The translations under genes were made by a program, and so were the position numbers. The notes below the pieces were generated by a model, which saw only the letters and a list, made by a program, of their open reading frames with translations, was not told the origin of the DNA and did no database searches. A stretch of DNA of 38,344 nt. Origin: a bacterium. Lineage in GTDB: Bacteria > Planctomycetota > J058 > JAJDCP01. Numbering within the stretch: the first letter of the stretch is position 1; each line of letters opens with the position of its first letter. Location of the stretch: assembly GCA_030428695.1 (NCBI GenBank), contig JAUIEM010000030.1, positions 1 through 38,344 on the forward strand, written 5' to 3'. Below, one piece after another: positions 31,685-38,344 of the stretch.

Positions 31685-32431
31685 GTGGAGATCACCTTCC
31701 TCGGCACCGGCAACGGTATGCCCCAGGCCGACCGCGCCGCCCCGGCGCTGGTCGTGCGTACGAAGAAGCAGGCGCTTCTGTTCGACATCGGCGGCGGCTG
31801 CCTGCACGCCCTCTGCGCCCGACGCCTGAAGTTCCAGTGGCTCGCCCACGTCGTCGTCACCGGGCTCGCCCCGGCGCGCACGGCGGAGCTCGCGAGCCTG
31901 ATCGCGGCCAAGAGCGGGTTGCACCTCAAGAAGAAGAACCGGGACCTCGAGCTGCTCGGCCCCGCGGGCCTGGGCCTGCTGGTCGCCGAGCAGCGGGTCC
32001 GCTTCGCGCTCGGCGACGATGAGAGCTACACCCTGTCCGTCAACGAGGTGAGCGCGCCTCTCGACGTCGAGGCCGACGACATGAAGCTGCGCCTCCTGCC
32101 CTGCGGGGACCGGCTGGCCTTCCGGGTCGAGAGCCCGGCGGGAGCGATCGCCTTCTGGCCCCGCGAAGGCGACGTCCCGGCGCTGGTCGAGCTGGCCCAG
32201 AAGGCGAGCTTCCTGATCGCCGAGACGCCGCTGCCGCAGCGCCATCAGCAGCCCGGACTGCTCACCCCCGCGACCGTCGGCAGCCTCGCCCGGCGCGCCA
32301 AGGCCGAGCGCGTCGTGCTGACCGGCTTCGCTCCGATCGCGAGCCGCTTCGATCTGCGCTACAGCTGCGAGCGCACCTTCAAGGGGCAGGTGATCCAGGC
32401 GGCCGACGGGATGTCCTTCGGGGTCGGTTGA
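31685..32431 (+). CDS. RNase Z-like metallo-beta-lactamase fold protein lacking zinc ligands
   Basis: 248 residues from GTG 31685. The fold is recognisable from MEITFLGTGNGMPQADRAAPALVV and LLFDIGGGCLHAL, as in RNase Z and related MBL proteins. The zinc motif THxHxDHxxGL is replaced by TGLAPARTAEL; the later GDTxP position reads REGDVPA; the final LTHFSPRY histidine is Gly (LTGFAPIAS). All usual ligand histidines are therefore gone while spacing is kept, so it is probably a non-catalytic relative. Gene position, 12 bases after rex, suggests co-transcription. Function unknown. Confidence 0.75.
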   Translation: MEITFLGTGNGMPQADRAAPALVVRTKKQALLFDIGGGCLHALCARRLKFQWLAHVVVTGLAPARTAELASLIAAKSGLHLKKKNRDLELLGPAGLGLLVAEQRVRFALGDDESYTLSVNEVSAPLDVEADDMKLRLLPCGDRLAFRVESPAGAIAFWPREGDVPALVELAQKASFLIAETPLPQRHQQPGLLTPATVGSLARRAKAERVVLTGFAPIASRFDLRYSCERTFKGQVIQAADGMSFGVG

Positions 32432-32465
32432 GCGGGGCCCCACGCGGCTGCCGCCACAATTCCTT

Positions 32466-32493
32466 TTGCGCCCCTTCGGGGCTCCGGTAGAAT
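32466..32493 (+). promoter_or_regulatory. Promoter of tRNA-Arg
   Basis: TTGCGC (32466-32471), 16-base spacer, TAGAAT (32488-32493; five of six matches), ending 9 bases before the tRNA. A small inverted repeat, GCCCC-TTC-GGGGC (32470-32482), fills the spacer. Confidence 0.5.
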
Positions 32494-32502
32494 CCCCGTC
32501 GA

Positions 32503-32575
32503 GCACCCGTAGCTCAGCGGATAGAGCATCGGATTTCTAATCCGACGGTCCCAGGTTCGAGTCCTGGCGGGTGTG
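32503..32575 (+). tRNA. tRNA-Arg (anticodon TCT)
   Basis: 73-base cloverleaf: acceptor GCACCCG with CGGGTGT (first pair G-T), D-stem GCTC/GAGC, anticodon stem TCGGA/TCCGA with loop TTTCTAA (TCT at 34-36), variable CGGTC, T-arm CCAGG-TTCGAGT-CCTGG. CCA is not encoded. It reads AGA/AGG codons, which are rare in this GC-rich sequence. Confidence 0.95.
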
Positions 32576-32672
32576 TTTCCGCGTTTTCTCCCCAAGAATT
32601 CCCAAAAAGACCTCGCCAGCTCTCCGTGATCGGCACAGACTCCCACGAGAAAGCACACTCGAGGAGCTCCCC

Positions 32673-33230
32673 GTGTCCGATCCCATCCAGGCCCTGCTCG
32701 CCGCCACCCAGGCCGTCAAATCCCAGGCGGCCGCGCTGCAGGGCGTAGCCAGCGGTGCCTCGGGCGCCGCGCGCAAGGTCTTGAGCGCGCACGCGCGTTT
32801 CCTTTCCAACCACGCCAACCGCATGGCCCAGAACGCGCAGTTCCTCGCCAGGAAGTCCGGCGGGGGCGGGAGCGCGGCGGGCGCGGGCGCCGCGAAACCG
32901 AAGGGCGGCACGAACGGCGCCGCCACCGCGAACGGGGACGGCGCGCCGGCCCCGGCCCCGAGCGGCAGCGGTGGCCTGCAGATCCACTGGGCCCAGGCGC
33001 GCATCCACAGCGGCTTTCCGCCCGAGGCAAGGCGCTGGCGCAAGGGCGAGAAGGGGAAGTGGATCTACGCGGCGGCCACCGCGATCAACAAGCGCTGGAA
33101 GAACAACCAGGTCATCCCGTTCAGCTACAACGGCAAGCCCTGCGTCGCGCGCCAGACCTGGCACTCCCTGCAGGCGGCGACCGGGCGCACGGGGCGCTTC
33201 AAGGCGACCGAGGTCTACCCGCGGAAGTAG
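32673..33230 (+). CDS. Unknown protein with helical N-terminus and basic C-terminal domain
   Basis: 185 residues from GTG 32673, with GAGGAG 7 bases upstream. Residues 1-75 are Ala-rich amphipathic helix (QALLAATQAVKSQAAALQG), followed by a Gly/Ala/Pro linker. The C-terminal domain of about 85 residues is rich in Lys, Arg and Trp (WAQARIHSGFPPEARRW, WIYAAATAINKRWKNN, ARQTWHSLQAATGRTGRF). No family recognised. Size and charge would suit a small nucleic-acid or cell-wall binding module, but this is only an impression. It follows tRNA-Arg by 97 bases and converges with a small minus-strand frame. Confidence 0.65.
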   Translation: MSDPIQALLAATQAVKSQAAALQGVASGASGAARKVLSAHARFLSNHANRMAQNAQFLARKSGGGGSAAGAGAAKPKGGTNGAATANGDGAPAPAPSGSGGLQIHWAQARIHSGFPPEARRWRKGEKGKWIYAAATAINKRWKNNQVIPFSYNGKPCVARQTWHSLQAATGRTGRFKATEVYPRK

Positions 33231-33233
33231 CCG

Positions 33234-33395
33234 CTACAGCTGCTTCAACAGCCGGACGAAGCGCTCTTCCTCCGCCACTCCCTGCTCTGCGAGGATCGCG
33301 CGCAGCCCCTCCTCGCAGCAGGAGCAGGAGCGGGATCTCTCCCATCGGTCTCTCCCGAGGTGGAAGGTGAGCGCGGGGGCTGCGGGCCCCCGCAC
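33234..33395 (-). CDS. Possible small Cys-containing protein
   Basis: A 53-residue frame from GTG 33395: it includes TFHLGRDRWERSRSCSCCEE and then an amphipathic helix (GLRAILAEQGVAEEERFVRL, ending LKQL). Codon third positions look coding and the stop lies 3 bases from the convergent gene's stop. Against it: no ribosome-binding site, and the first codons overlap a strong hairpin. It could also be the 3' remnant of a longer gene. Confidence 0.3.
   Translation of the reverse strand: MRGPAAPALTFHLGRDRWERSRSCSCCEEGLRAILAEQGVAEEERFVRLLKQL
33373..33393. terminator. GC-rich hairpin after the zinc-ribbon gene
   Basis: GCGGGGGC, TGCGG loop, GCCCCCGC: a perfect 8-bp stem about 45 bases past the stop of the zinc-ribbon gene. 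It lacks a T-run, so it is a weak or factor-assisted terminator at most. Confidence 0.4.
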
Positions 33396-33438
33396 TTCAG
33401 ATGCCCGACCGCTGGCGACTGTTTCGAGAAAGCCGGGA

Positions 33439-34164
33439 TCAACCCCGCCCGAGCTCTGCGCGCAACCGCTCGATGCGCTCGTCGTAGCCCTTCAGGCCGA
33501 GGCTCTTGCCCTGCTCGGCGACGTCGAGGGCCTGGTCGAGCTCACCGGCTTCCTCGAGCAGGATCGAGAGGTGCTTGAAGCAGGTGAAGGTCAGGCGGAT
33601 GGGGTTCCCCGCCTTGCGCCGCCGCTTGCCCTCCTGGACCAGCATGGGCACCAGGCTGAGGTCGACGCGGCAGGCGTCGAGGCACTGCTCGAGAGCGCCG
33701 GTGACCAGCTTGCGGCAGCTGAAGGTCAGGGTGATCAGCTCGCTGAGCAGCTCGTGGCGCTCGACGACGTCCTCGGCCGCGAGGGCCTTCTGACGCAGCG
33801 CGGTGATCTCGGCCGACCGCGGGTGCTCGTCGGCCTGCTGCACCGCGACCTGCGGCCCGTTGCCCGTGAAGCGCCCGCTGTCGGGGACCGGCAGGTCGTT
33901 GGCCCGCAGCACGTTCTTCACGTCGCGGACGATGCTGGTGTAGAAGACGGCGAACTCGCGGGCGGCCTCTTTGTCGGAGAACACGTCGAGCTCTTCGAGC
34001 CGCCCGGCGTGGCCGCAGGTGCAGCGCACCTTGACCCGCGGGCGGGCCTTGACCTTGACGCGGAAGGCCTTGCGGCAGTCCCGGCAGAAGATGTAGATCT
34101 CCTGCTTGGTGGCGGCCGTCGGATCGTAGTCCTGGTGGTAGCCGGTTCCGTCTCCCCAGACCAT
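33439..34164 (-). CDS. Zinc-ribbon protein with helical (TPR-like) C-terminus
   Basis: 241 residues. The N-terminal zinc ribbon is IYIFCRDCRKAFRVKV followed by VRCTCGHAGRL: two Cys pairs plus a nearby His. The C-terminal half is helical (HELLSELITLTFSCRKLV, IRLTFTCFKHLSILLEEAG, LDQALDVAEQGKSLGLKGY), resembling paired TPR helices. Function unknown. It starts 2 bases after the preceding gene's stop, which supports that stop being the genuine one and implies co-transcription with the MFS and barrel-protein genes. Confidence 0.7.
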   Translation of the reverse strand: MVWGDGTGYHQDYDPTAATKQEIYIFCRDCRKAFRVKVKARPRVKVRCTCGHAGRLEELDVFSDKEAAREFAVFYTSIVRDVKNVLRANDLPVPDSGRFTGNGPQVAVQQADEHPRSAEITALRQKALAAEDVVERHELLSELITLTFSCRKLVTGALEQCLDACRVDLSLVPMLVQEGKRRRKAGNPIRLTFTCFKHLSILLEEAGELDQALDVAEQGKSLGLKGYDERIERLRAELGRG

Positions 34165-34166
34165 CG

Positions 34167-35266
34167 TCAGGCGTCCTCAGGCTCCAGCCACTCGAGCACG
34201 AAGTTCAGGCCCTGACCGCGCGCGGCGAGCGCCCAGTCTTTGCCTTCGAGCAGCGCGTTGCGCAGCGCTCTCCACGACGCGTCGCCGAGGTCGATGGCGT
34301 AGCCGTCTTCGACGATGCGACCTCCTTCGGGCGTGCGTCCGGGCAAGCATAGGACAAAACCGCCGGCCAATCCAGAGCCGCCCGGCGTCGGCGGACTGAT
34401 CGCCGCCGGCTCTTCCTGCCCCTCTCTTCCCAGACCAGGCGGGCCGAGGCCTCCGGACGCGGGTCGCCGAGCAGGGCGAGGGCCTCGTCCGCCGGCCGGT
34501 CCTCGAGCTGGGCGCGCAAAGCGTTGTGCAGGCGGCGGGCGATCGACAGGCGGATCGTCGTGCCCTGGTGGCCGTGCAGGGCCCCGCGCAGGAGCAGCCG
34601 GGGCACCGGGTGCAGCACGCTGCTCAGCATCATCAGCGGCGTGACCACGCTGGCGCGGTGGCGGCCGGACCAGGGCGGGTAGGGGAAGTGGCTCGCGCGC
34701 CGGCCGAGGCGCGTCGAGAGCCGGTACAGGCCGAAGGCCTTCGCGACCTCGAGCTCCTCCTGGGTGATCAGGATCGCGAGCAGCGCCCGCTGCGGGAGCG
34801 GGATGCCCGGCAGCGGGATCACCGGCAGGTAGGCGAGAGCGCGGTGCGCGCTGCCCTCGAACAGACCCGCCTCGGAGAACTCCGTCGTCTCGCCGAGGTC
34901 GACGGTGTCCCCTTCCGTCGCCATGTCCGCGAGCAGCCCGAAGAACTTCAGGATCTCGCGCGGGTAGTCTGTCGCCGCCGCCTCCGTGCTCTGGCGGCGC
35001 AGGCAGAAGACGATCTCCTTCTGCTCGTGGAAGGCCGCGAGCCCTTCGCTGAGGTACACCCAGCAGGGGACCAGGCCCTGGGCGCTGTCCAGGTCGCAGG
35101 AGTAGACCCGGGCGCGCAGCCCCGGCCGCAGCTCCTCCTCGGCGGTCGGCTCCTTGACAGGCCCCGCGGGCGCTTCCTCGACGGGCCCCGCGGGCGCTTC
35201 CGCGGCGGGCTTCTCGCGTGCCTTGTCTGCGTCGGACGAGCCGAACAGTCGTTTCCACCAGGCCAT
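34167..35266 (-). pseudogene. Unknown protein gene interrupted by a -1 frameshift
   Basis: From ATG 35266 (MAWWKRLFGSSDADK) the frame reads normally to about 34423 (ASARLVWEERG), where translation degenerates into Arg-rich nonsense. The natural continuation (QEEPAAISPPTPGG, FVLCLPGRTPEGG, DGYAIDLGDASW, NFVLEWLEPEDA) is in the -1 frame and stops at 34167, 2 bases before the next gene. One added G in the G4 run (CCCC at 34419-34422 on the plus strand) joins the two into 366 residues. The protein is soluble, with a Pro/Ala repeat linker and no recognised domain. The break may be a sequencing error in a homopolymer or a real mutation. It lies 3 bases after the MFS gene. Confidence 0.65.
35156..35203. 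repeat. Two 24-bp direct repeats encoding EAPAGPVx
   Basis: Units at 35156-35179 and 35180-35203 differ at three positions; on the minus strand they give the APAGPVEEAPAGPVKE linker of the frameshifted gene. Confidence 0.8.
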
Positions 35267-35269
35267 GTC

Positions 35270-36418
35270 CTACTCCATGCGCCTCGGGCGCGTGTGCTCG
35301 AGCCCCAGCCAAACGGCCAGACCGGCCGCGGTCAAGAGGGCAGCGCTGATGAACAGGGCCGGATCCCCGTAGAGGTCGCCGATCCAGCCGAAGGCGGGGG
35401 TCAGGCTGAGGCGGGTCAGCTCCCACAACGCGGTGAAGGCGGCGAGGGCCATCCCGCGCAGCGCCTGGGGCGCGCGCTCGACCACCTGCCCGGTCAGCAC
35501 CGGGAAGCCGTACCCATGGCCGAGGCCCGCGAGCAGGCCGGCGAACAGGAAGTCGCGGTCGAACAGGCCGTCCGCGACCAGGATCGACGCGAGCGCGTAG
35601 ATGCCGAGGGCCGGCGCGATCATGTTCGCGATCCCGATGCGCTCCGGCAGACGCGCCCCGAACACGCGCACGGCGATCGCGCCGCCCGCGTAGGCGAGCC
35701 AGATCAGGGCCGGTCGCTCGACACCCCGCTCGGCCGCGGTCACCGTCGCGAAGGCCATGAACACCGCGACCAGGGTCGAGAACACACAGGTCGCCAGCCA
35801 CACCGACCACAGGTCGCGATGGGCGAGGGCGCGGCTGATCTTCGCGAGGGGGAGGGGCAAGCGGGGCCCGCTCTCCGGTTCCGGCACCTTCCACAGAAAG
35901 AGCGCGGAGCCGGCGATCAGCAGGGCGATCAGCGGGAAGACCCAGCGCAGGCCGGGGGCCGCGACGCCGAGCTCCTGCACGAGCGGGTTGACCGCGAGCG
36001 GGGCGAGGCCGGACACGCCGAACAGGGCGAGGCCCTCGACCCGGCGGCTGACCGGGACCAGGTCGCTGGCCAGGGTGAAGTAGCCGGTGAAAAGCGCGCC
36101 GGTGCCGACGCCGACCAGCAGCCGGGCTACGTAGACGACCGGACCGAGGTCGTCGACGGCGGCGACCAGGGCGACCCCGCTGACCAGGCAGGCGGTGCCG
36201 GTGAACAGGGTCGGCTTGCGGCCGACCCGGTCGAGGGACCAGCCGACCAGCGGCCGCGCGAGCAGGCCGCTGACCGCGGCGGTCGCCATCACGGCGCCGA
36301 TCTCGGTGCGGCTGGCGCCGAGGTGCTCGAGGTAGAGGGGGAGCAGGAGCATCGAGCTGAAGCCGAGGGCCTGCAGGAAGTGGGCCCCCATCAGCAGCCC
36401 GAAGTCCCAGCGCAGCAA
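35270..36418 (-). CDS. MFS transporter
   Basis: 382 residues with about twelve hydrophobic segments. The loop 2-3 signature is GWSLDRVGRKP, and GVGTGALFTGYFTLASDLVP follows in the fourth/fifth segments. A proton-driven efflux or uptake carrier of the DHA1-like size is likely; the substrate cannot be read. The start is a TTG at 36418, 17 bases after the barrel gene's stop; its ribosome-binding site is weak. The gene ends 3 bases before the frameshifted gene. Confidence 0.85.
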   Translation of the reverse strand: MLRWDFGLLMGAHFLQALGFSSMLLLPLYLEHLGASRTEIGAVMATAAVSGLLARPLVGWSLDRVGRKPTLFTGTACLVSGVALVAAVDDLGPVVYVARLLVGVGTGALFTGYFTLASDLVPVSRRVEGLALFGVSGLAPLAVNPLVQELGVAAPGLRWVFPLIALLIAGSALFLWKVPEPESGPRLPLPLAKISRALAHRDLWSVWLATCVFSTLVAVFMAFATVTAAERGVERPALIWLAYAGGAIAVRVFGARLPERIGIANMIAPALGIYALASILVADGLFDRDFLFAGLLAGLGHGYGFPVLTGQVVERAPQALRGMALAAFTALWELTRLSLTPAFGWIGDLYGDPALFISAALLTAAGLAVWLGLEHTRPRRME

Positions 36419-36435
36419 TCGCTCGGGAGGCGCGC

Positions 36436-37755
36436 TCAGAATTCGCCCGCGATGTAGAAGGTCACCTCGTGGCCGCCGTAGTCGTCCTCGCGGATCACGT
36501 CGAAGTTGTAGCTGTACTCGAGCTGCAGGCGGGTCTCGAAGATGAAGCCGGAGGTGATGCGCCCACCGACCGCGGTCAGGAAGTCGTCGCTCTGGGTCAG
36601 GCCGGTCGCGTCGAAGCGCGGGCGGCGGACGTAGCCGACCGCGGCGCGGGCGGTGAAGTAGGCGAAGAACACCGGCTCGTAGCGGTACTCGGCGATCATC
36701 ATGCCGTAGCGGTCGGTGTTGAACTCCTCGATCAGGGCGCCGGGCAGGATCGTGCGCCCGATCGACTCGTAGTCCTCACCGGTGGGACCGCCGCCGATGC
36801 GGAACTTGCTGAAGCGGTCGTTGTTCCAGCCGACGCCGGCCTGCAGGGTGAACAGCACCCGGTGGCGCTCGCTCTTGACCCCGGGCACGCCCCCGGCCCA
36901 CATGAAGTAGCCGGCGGCCTGGGCCCAGTTGCGGCCGTCGCTCGCGTCCTCCTCGCCGTTCTTGCCCCAGTCCTCCCAGTTGAAGCGGTGGGCGATCACG
37001 CCGTCGACGCCCGCGACGTAGCCCGCGTGGGGCAGGCCGAGCAGGTTCCGCTCCATCTTGTCGATGCGCAGGCGCAGCCGGCTGCGGATCTCGAAGGTGT
37101 TCGCCGGCTTCTCGAAGTTGTCGACGGCGTCGTCGCCGGTGTCGTGGAAGTAGAGGAAGCCGGGCTCGGCGACGACCCAGGTCGCCTCGAACATGTTGTC
37201 GTCGAACTTCGGCTCCTCGAGCTGCTTGCGCCAGCCGATGCCGAAGCCGAGGTGGGCGCGGCCCCAGATCAGGCCCTCCTCTTCGACGGCGCGGCCGTCG
37301 ATCGACTCGGTCTGGACGATCGGGAGCGTGACGCTGTCGAAGTGCAGGGAGCCTTCCCAGCCCCCCCACTCGGGGTAGGAGTGGGCGTAGGTGACGTTGT
37401 TGACCAGCCCGGCGACGACGGCGCGGAGCAGGGAGTTCTCGTCGGGGTGGCGCCAGAAGTACAGCGCCCCGTAGGGCAGGAACTCCGAGTTGTCGACGGT
37501 CGGGAAGGCGAGCGAGGCGCCGAAGCCCCAGGCGTAGACCGCGCGGCGGTTGCGGGGGGTGACCGTGACCGGCTCGCCGAACAGCTCGGTGCGGAAGCCG
37601 ACGCCCGAGCGCGGGGTCTTGTAGTCGTCACCGAAGGCGTCGAACCAGGGGAGCTGCTCCTCGGGTGGGACGACCTCGTCGTTCTCCTGCGCGATGGAGG
37701 AGGCGGTGAGGCAGAGCAGGCAGGGGAGCCAGGAAAGTGCGCGGAGCTTCGACAT
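36436..37755 (-). CDS. Outer-membrane beta-barrel protein, unknown role
   Basis: 439 residues from ATG 37755, chosen because a clean signal peptide follows (LSWLPCLLCLTASSIAQ); an open frame upstream has no signal. The mature protein is a succession of amphipathic strands (VYAWGFGASLAFPTVD, AYFTARAAVGYVRRPRF, FIFETRLQLEYSYNF) and ends EVTFYIAGEF. The C-terminal Phe is the signal recognised by BamA. No specific porin or enzyme family recognised. First gene of a minus-strand operon with the MFS transporter; the two could form an export path, which is inference. Confidence 0.75.
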   Translation of the reverse strand: MSKLRALSWLPCLLCLTASSIAQENDEVVPPEEQLPWFDAFGDDYKTPRSGVGFRTELFGEPVTVTPRNRRAVYAWGFGASLAFPTVDNSEFLPYGALYFWRHPDENSLLRAVVAGLVNNVTYAHSYPEWGGWEGSLHFDSVTLPIVQTESIDGRAVEEEGLIWGRAHLGFGIGWRKQLEEPKFDDNMFEATWVVAEPGFLYFHDTGDDAVDNFEKPANTFEIRSRLRLRIDKMERNLLGLPHAGYVAGVDGVIAHRFNWEDWGKNGEEDASDGRNWAQAAGYFMWAGGVPGVKSERHRVLFTLQAGVGWNNDRFSKFRIGGGPTGEDYESIGRTILPGALIEEFNTDRYGMMIAEYRYEPVFFAYFTARAAVGYVRRPRFDATGLTQSDDFLTAVGGRITSGFIFETRLQLEYSYNFDVIREDDYGGHEVTFYIAGEF

Positions 37756-37849
37756 CGCGTACTCGTTCTTCTGGGCGGCGGCGGTTGTGGCGGGGGCGCG
37801 CCGCGCGGCCCGCCCCGCGTCTCGGCAGAGCGGAGACGACAGCGGCAGG

Positions 37850-37887
37850 ACGATAGCATCCCACCCGCGACGATGCCAGGCCTGGCA
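37850..37887 (-). promoter_or_regulatory. Extended -10 promoter with overlapping 14-bp palindrome
   Basis: On the minus strand an extended -10, TGCTATCGT (37858-37850), lies about 95 bases before the barrel-protein ATG. The weak -35 (TGGCAT, 37878-37873) overlaps a perfect 14-bp palindrome, TGCCAGGCCTGGCA (37874-37887), placed as a repressor or activator site would be. Confidence 0.4.
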
Positions 37888-37924
37888 CGCCCACATGGCG
37901 CTGACGCGGACGTGGCTGGGGGGG

Positions 37925-38230
37925 TCAGCTGCGCGCGAAGAGGTCGACGAGCTTGAGGCTGGTGGAGGTCTCGGGCGCGTCGATGCTGCCGCCGAGCATC
38001 ACGCCGCAGTCCGACTCGACGGCACCGATCCGGGGACCGAGGACCGTCGCGACCACGCCGTCGTTCCAGTCTCTCTTCCAGTCCTTTGCCAGCGCGCCCG
38101 AGAGGCCGTCGAGCCAGGCCAGCTCCCAGGGCTGGCCGAAGAAGGCGTCCGGTTTCTTGTCGGGCGGGAAGGACCACTTGATGCCGAAGCCGTGGAACGA
38201 GGTCTTCGTGACGACGCAGGCGGCGGCCAT
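37925..38230 (-). CDS. Unknown protein, probably 5'-truncated
   Basis: Up to 101 residues if started at ATG 38230: TKTSFHGFGIKWSFPPDKKP, FFGQPWELAWLDGLSG, KDWKRDWNDGVVATVLGP and SLKLVDLFARS. Composition and codon use look genuine, but no family is recognised. There is no ribosome-binding site or signal, and just beyond 38215 the opposite strand begins to encode an oxidoreductase fragment, so the true N-terminus is probably missing. Confidence 0.5.
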   Translation of the reverse strand: MAAACVVTKTSFHGFGIKWSFPPDKKPDAFFGQPWELAWLDGLSGALAKDWKRDWNDGVVATVLGPRIGAVESDCGVMLGGSIDAPETSTSLKLVDLFARS

Positions 38231-38344
38231 CACCGGCGACATCGACCTGGTGGCCGGAGCCTTCAGCCGCAATGCCGAGGCCTCCCGTGATTTCGGCGCC
38301 ACCCTGGGCCTGTCACCGGACCGGTCCTACGGCAGTTACGCGGA
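38220..38344 (+). CDS. Gfo/Idh/MocA oxidoreductase fragment (runs off window)
   Basis: The plus strand encodes AAAITGDIDLVAGAFSRNAE then FGATLGLSPDRSYGSYA to the window edge. This matches residues about 25-65 of sugar oxidoreductases of this family, where LVAGAFSxxPExSxxFGxxLGLxPxRxYGSY follows the first Rossmann turn. The expected N-terminal GxGxxG strand should lie at about 38150-38215, but that DNA reads as the minus-strand gene instead. The gene therefore appears to lack its 5' end. Confidence 0.6.

Noticed and set aside
34419..34422. Programmed -1 frameshift site
   Set aside because: The sequence around the G4 run does not form an X-XXY-YYZ slippery heptamer and no downstream pseudoknot was evident; a single-base error or mutation is simpler.

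Overview
This window is very GC-rich (roughly 70%, strong G/C at third codon positions) and reads as a diderm bacterium. It carries BamA, a Skp/OmpH-type chaperone, LpxC and LpxA, outer-membrane barrel proteins, and lipoprotein and Sec signals. Hanks-type kinases fused to FHA and receiver domains, a WD40 protein, Gfo/Idh oxidoreductases, a multihaem cytochrome and a golvesin/xanthan-lyase-like surface module together suggest the Planctomycetota or a nearby lineage. That placement is inferred from gene content, not from a tree.

Left part (1-6432). Minus-strand genes: a membrane-anchored five-haem c-type cytochrome cut by the window edge, a DUF3592-like membrane protein, and a large lipoprotein D-Ala-D-Ala carboxypeptidase (PBP4 type) with an Fn3 and a golvesin-like C-terminus. 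This last gene is flanked by two gene remnants: a lone Fpg/Nei zinc finger and a beta-sandwich tail.

Middle part (6498-18518). Plus-strand genes: a small MucR-N-terminus-like protein, an acyl-CoA oxidase with an N-terminal TerB-like helical extension, a small protein, then two paralogous FHA-receiver-Ser/Thr kinase proteins whose degenerate domains are complementary. A near-perfect sigma-54 promoter then drives a novel low-complexity protein with a C-terminal FHHSSF...SGHYxP domain. A WD40 protein converges from the other strand and may be the tail of a former kinase.

Long minus-strand housekeeping run (30867 down to 18669). A promoter precedes tRNA-Gln, then glmU, prs, rplY (bL25), pth, rpsF, rplI, dnaB, bamA, ompH/skp, lpxC, lpxA and a Gfo/Idh gene. 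Gaps are mostly short or overlapping, apart from 104 and 151 bases around rplI. It joins nucleotide-sugar and PRPP supply, translation, replication, outer-membrane assembly and lipid A synthesis. The final Gfo/Idh gene could be the GnnA oxidation step for amide-linked lipid A.

Right part. Divergently from the tRNA-Gln promoter lies rex (redox repressor, TTG start, good sigma-70 promoter), followed by an RNase Z-like protein that has lost its zinc ligands. Then come tRNA-Arg(TCT) and an unknown basic-tailed protein. A minus-strand operon follows: barrel OMP, MFS transporter, a gene of unknown function with a frameshift, and a zinc-ribbon/helical protein. At the right edge, an unknown minus-strand gene and a plus-strand Gfo/Idh gene both appear 5'-truncated at the same point.
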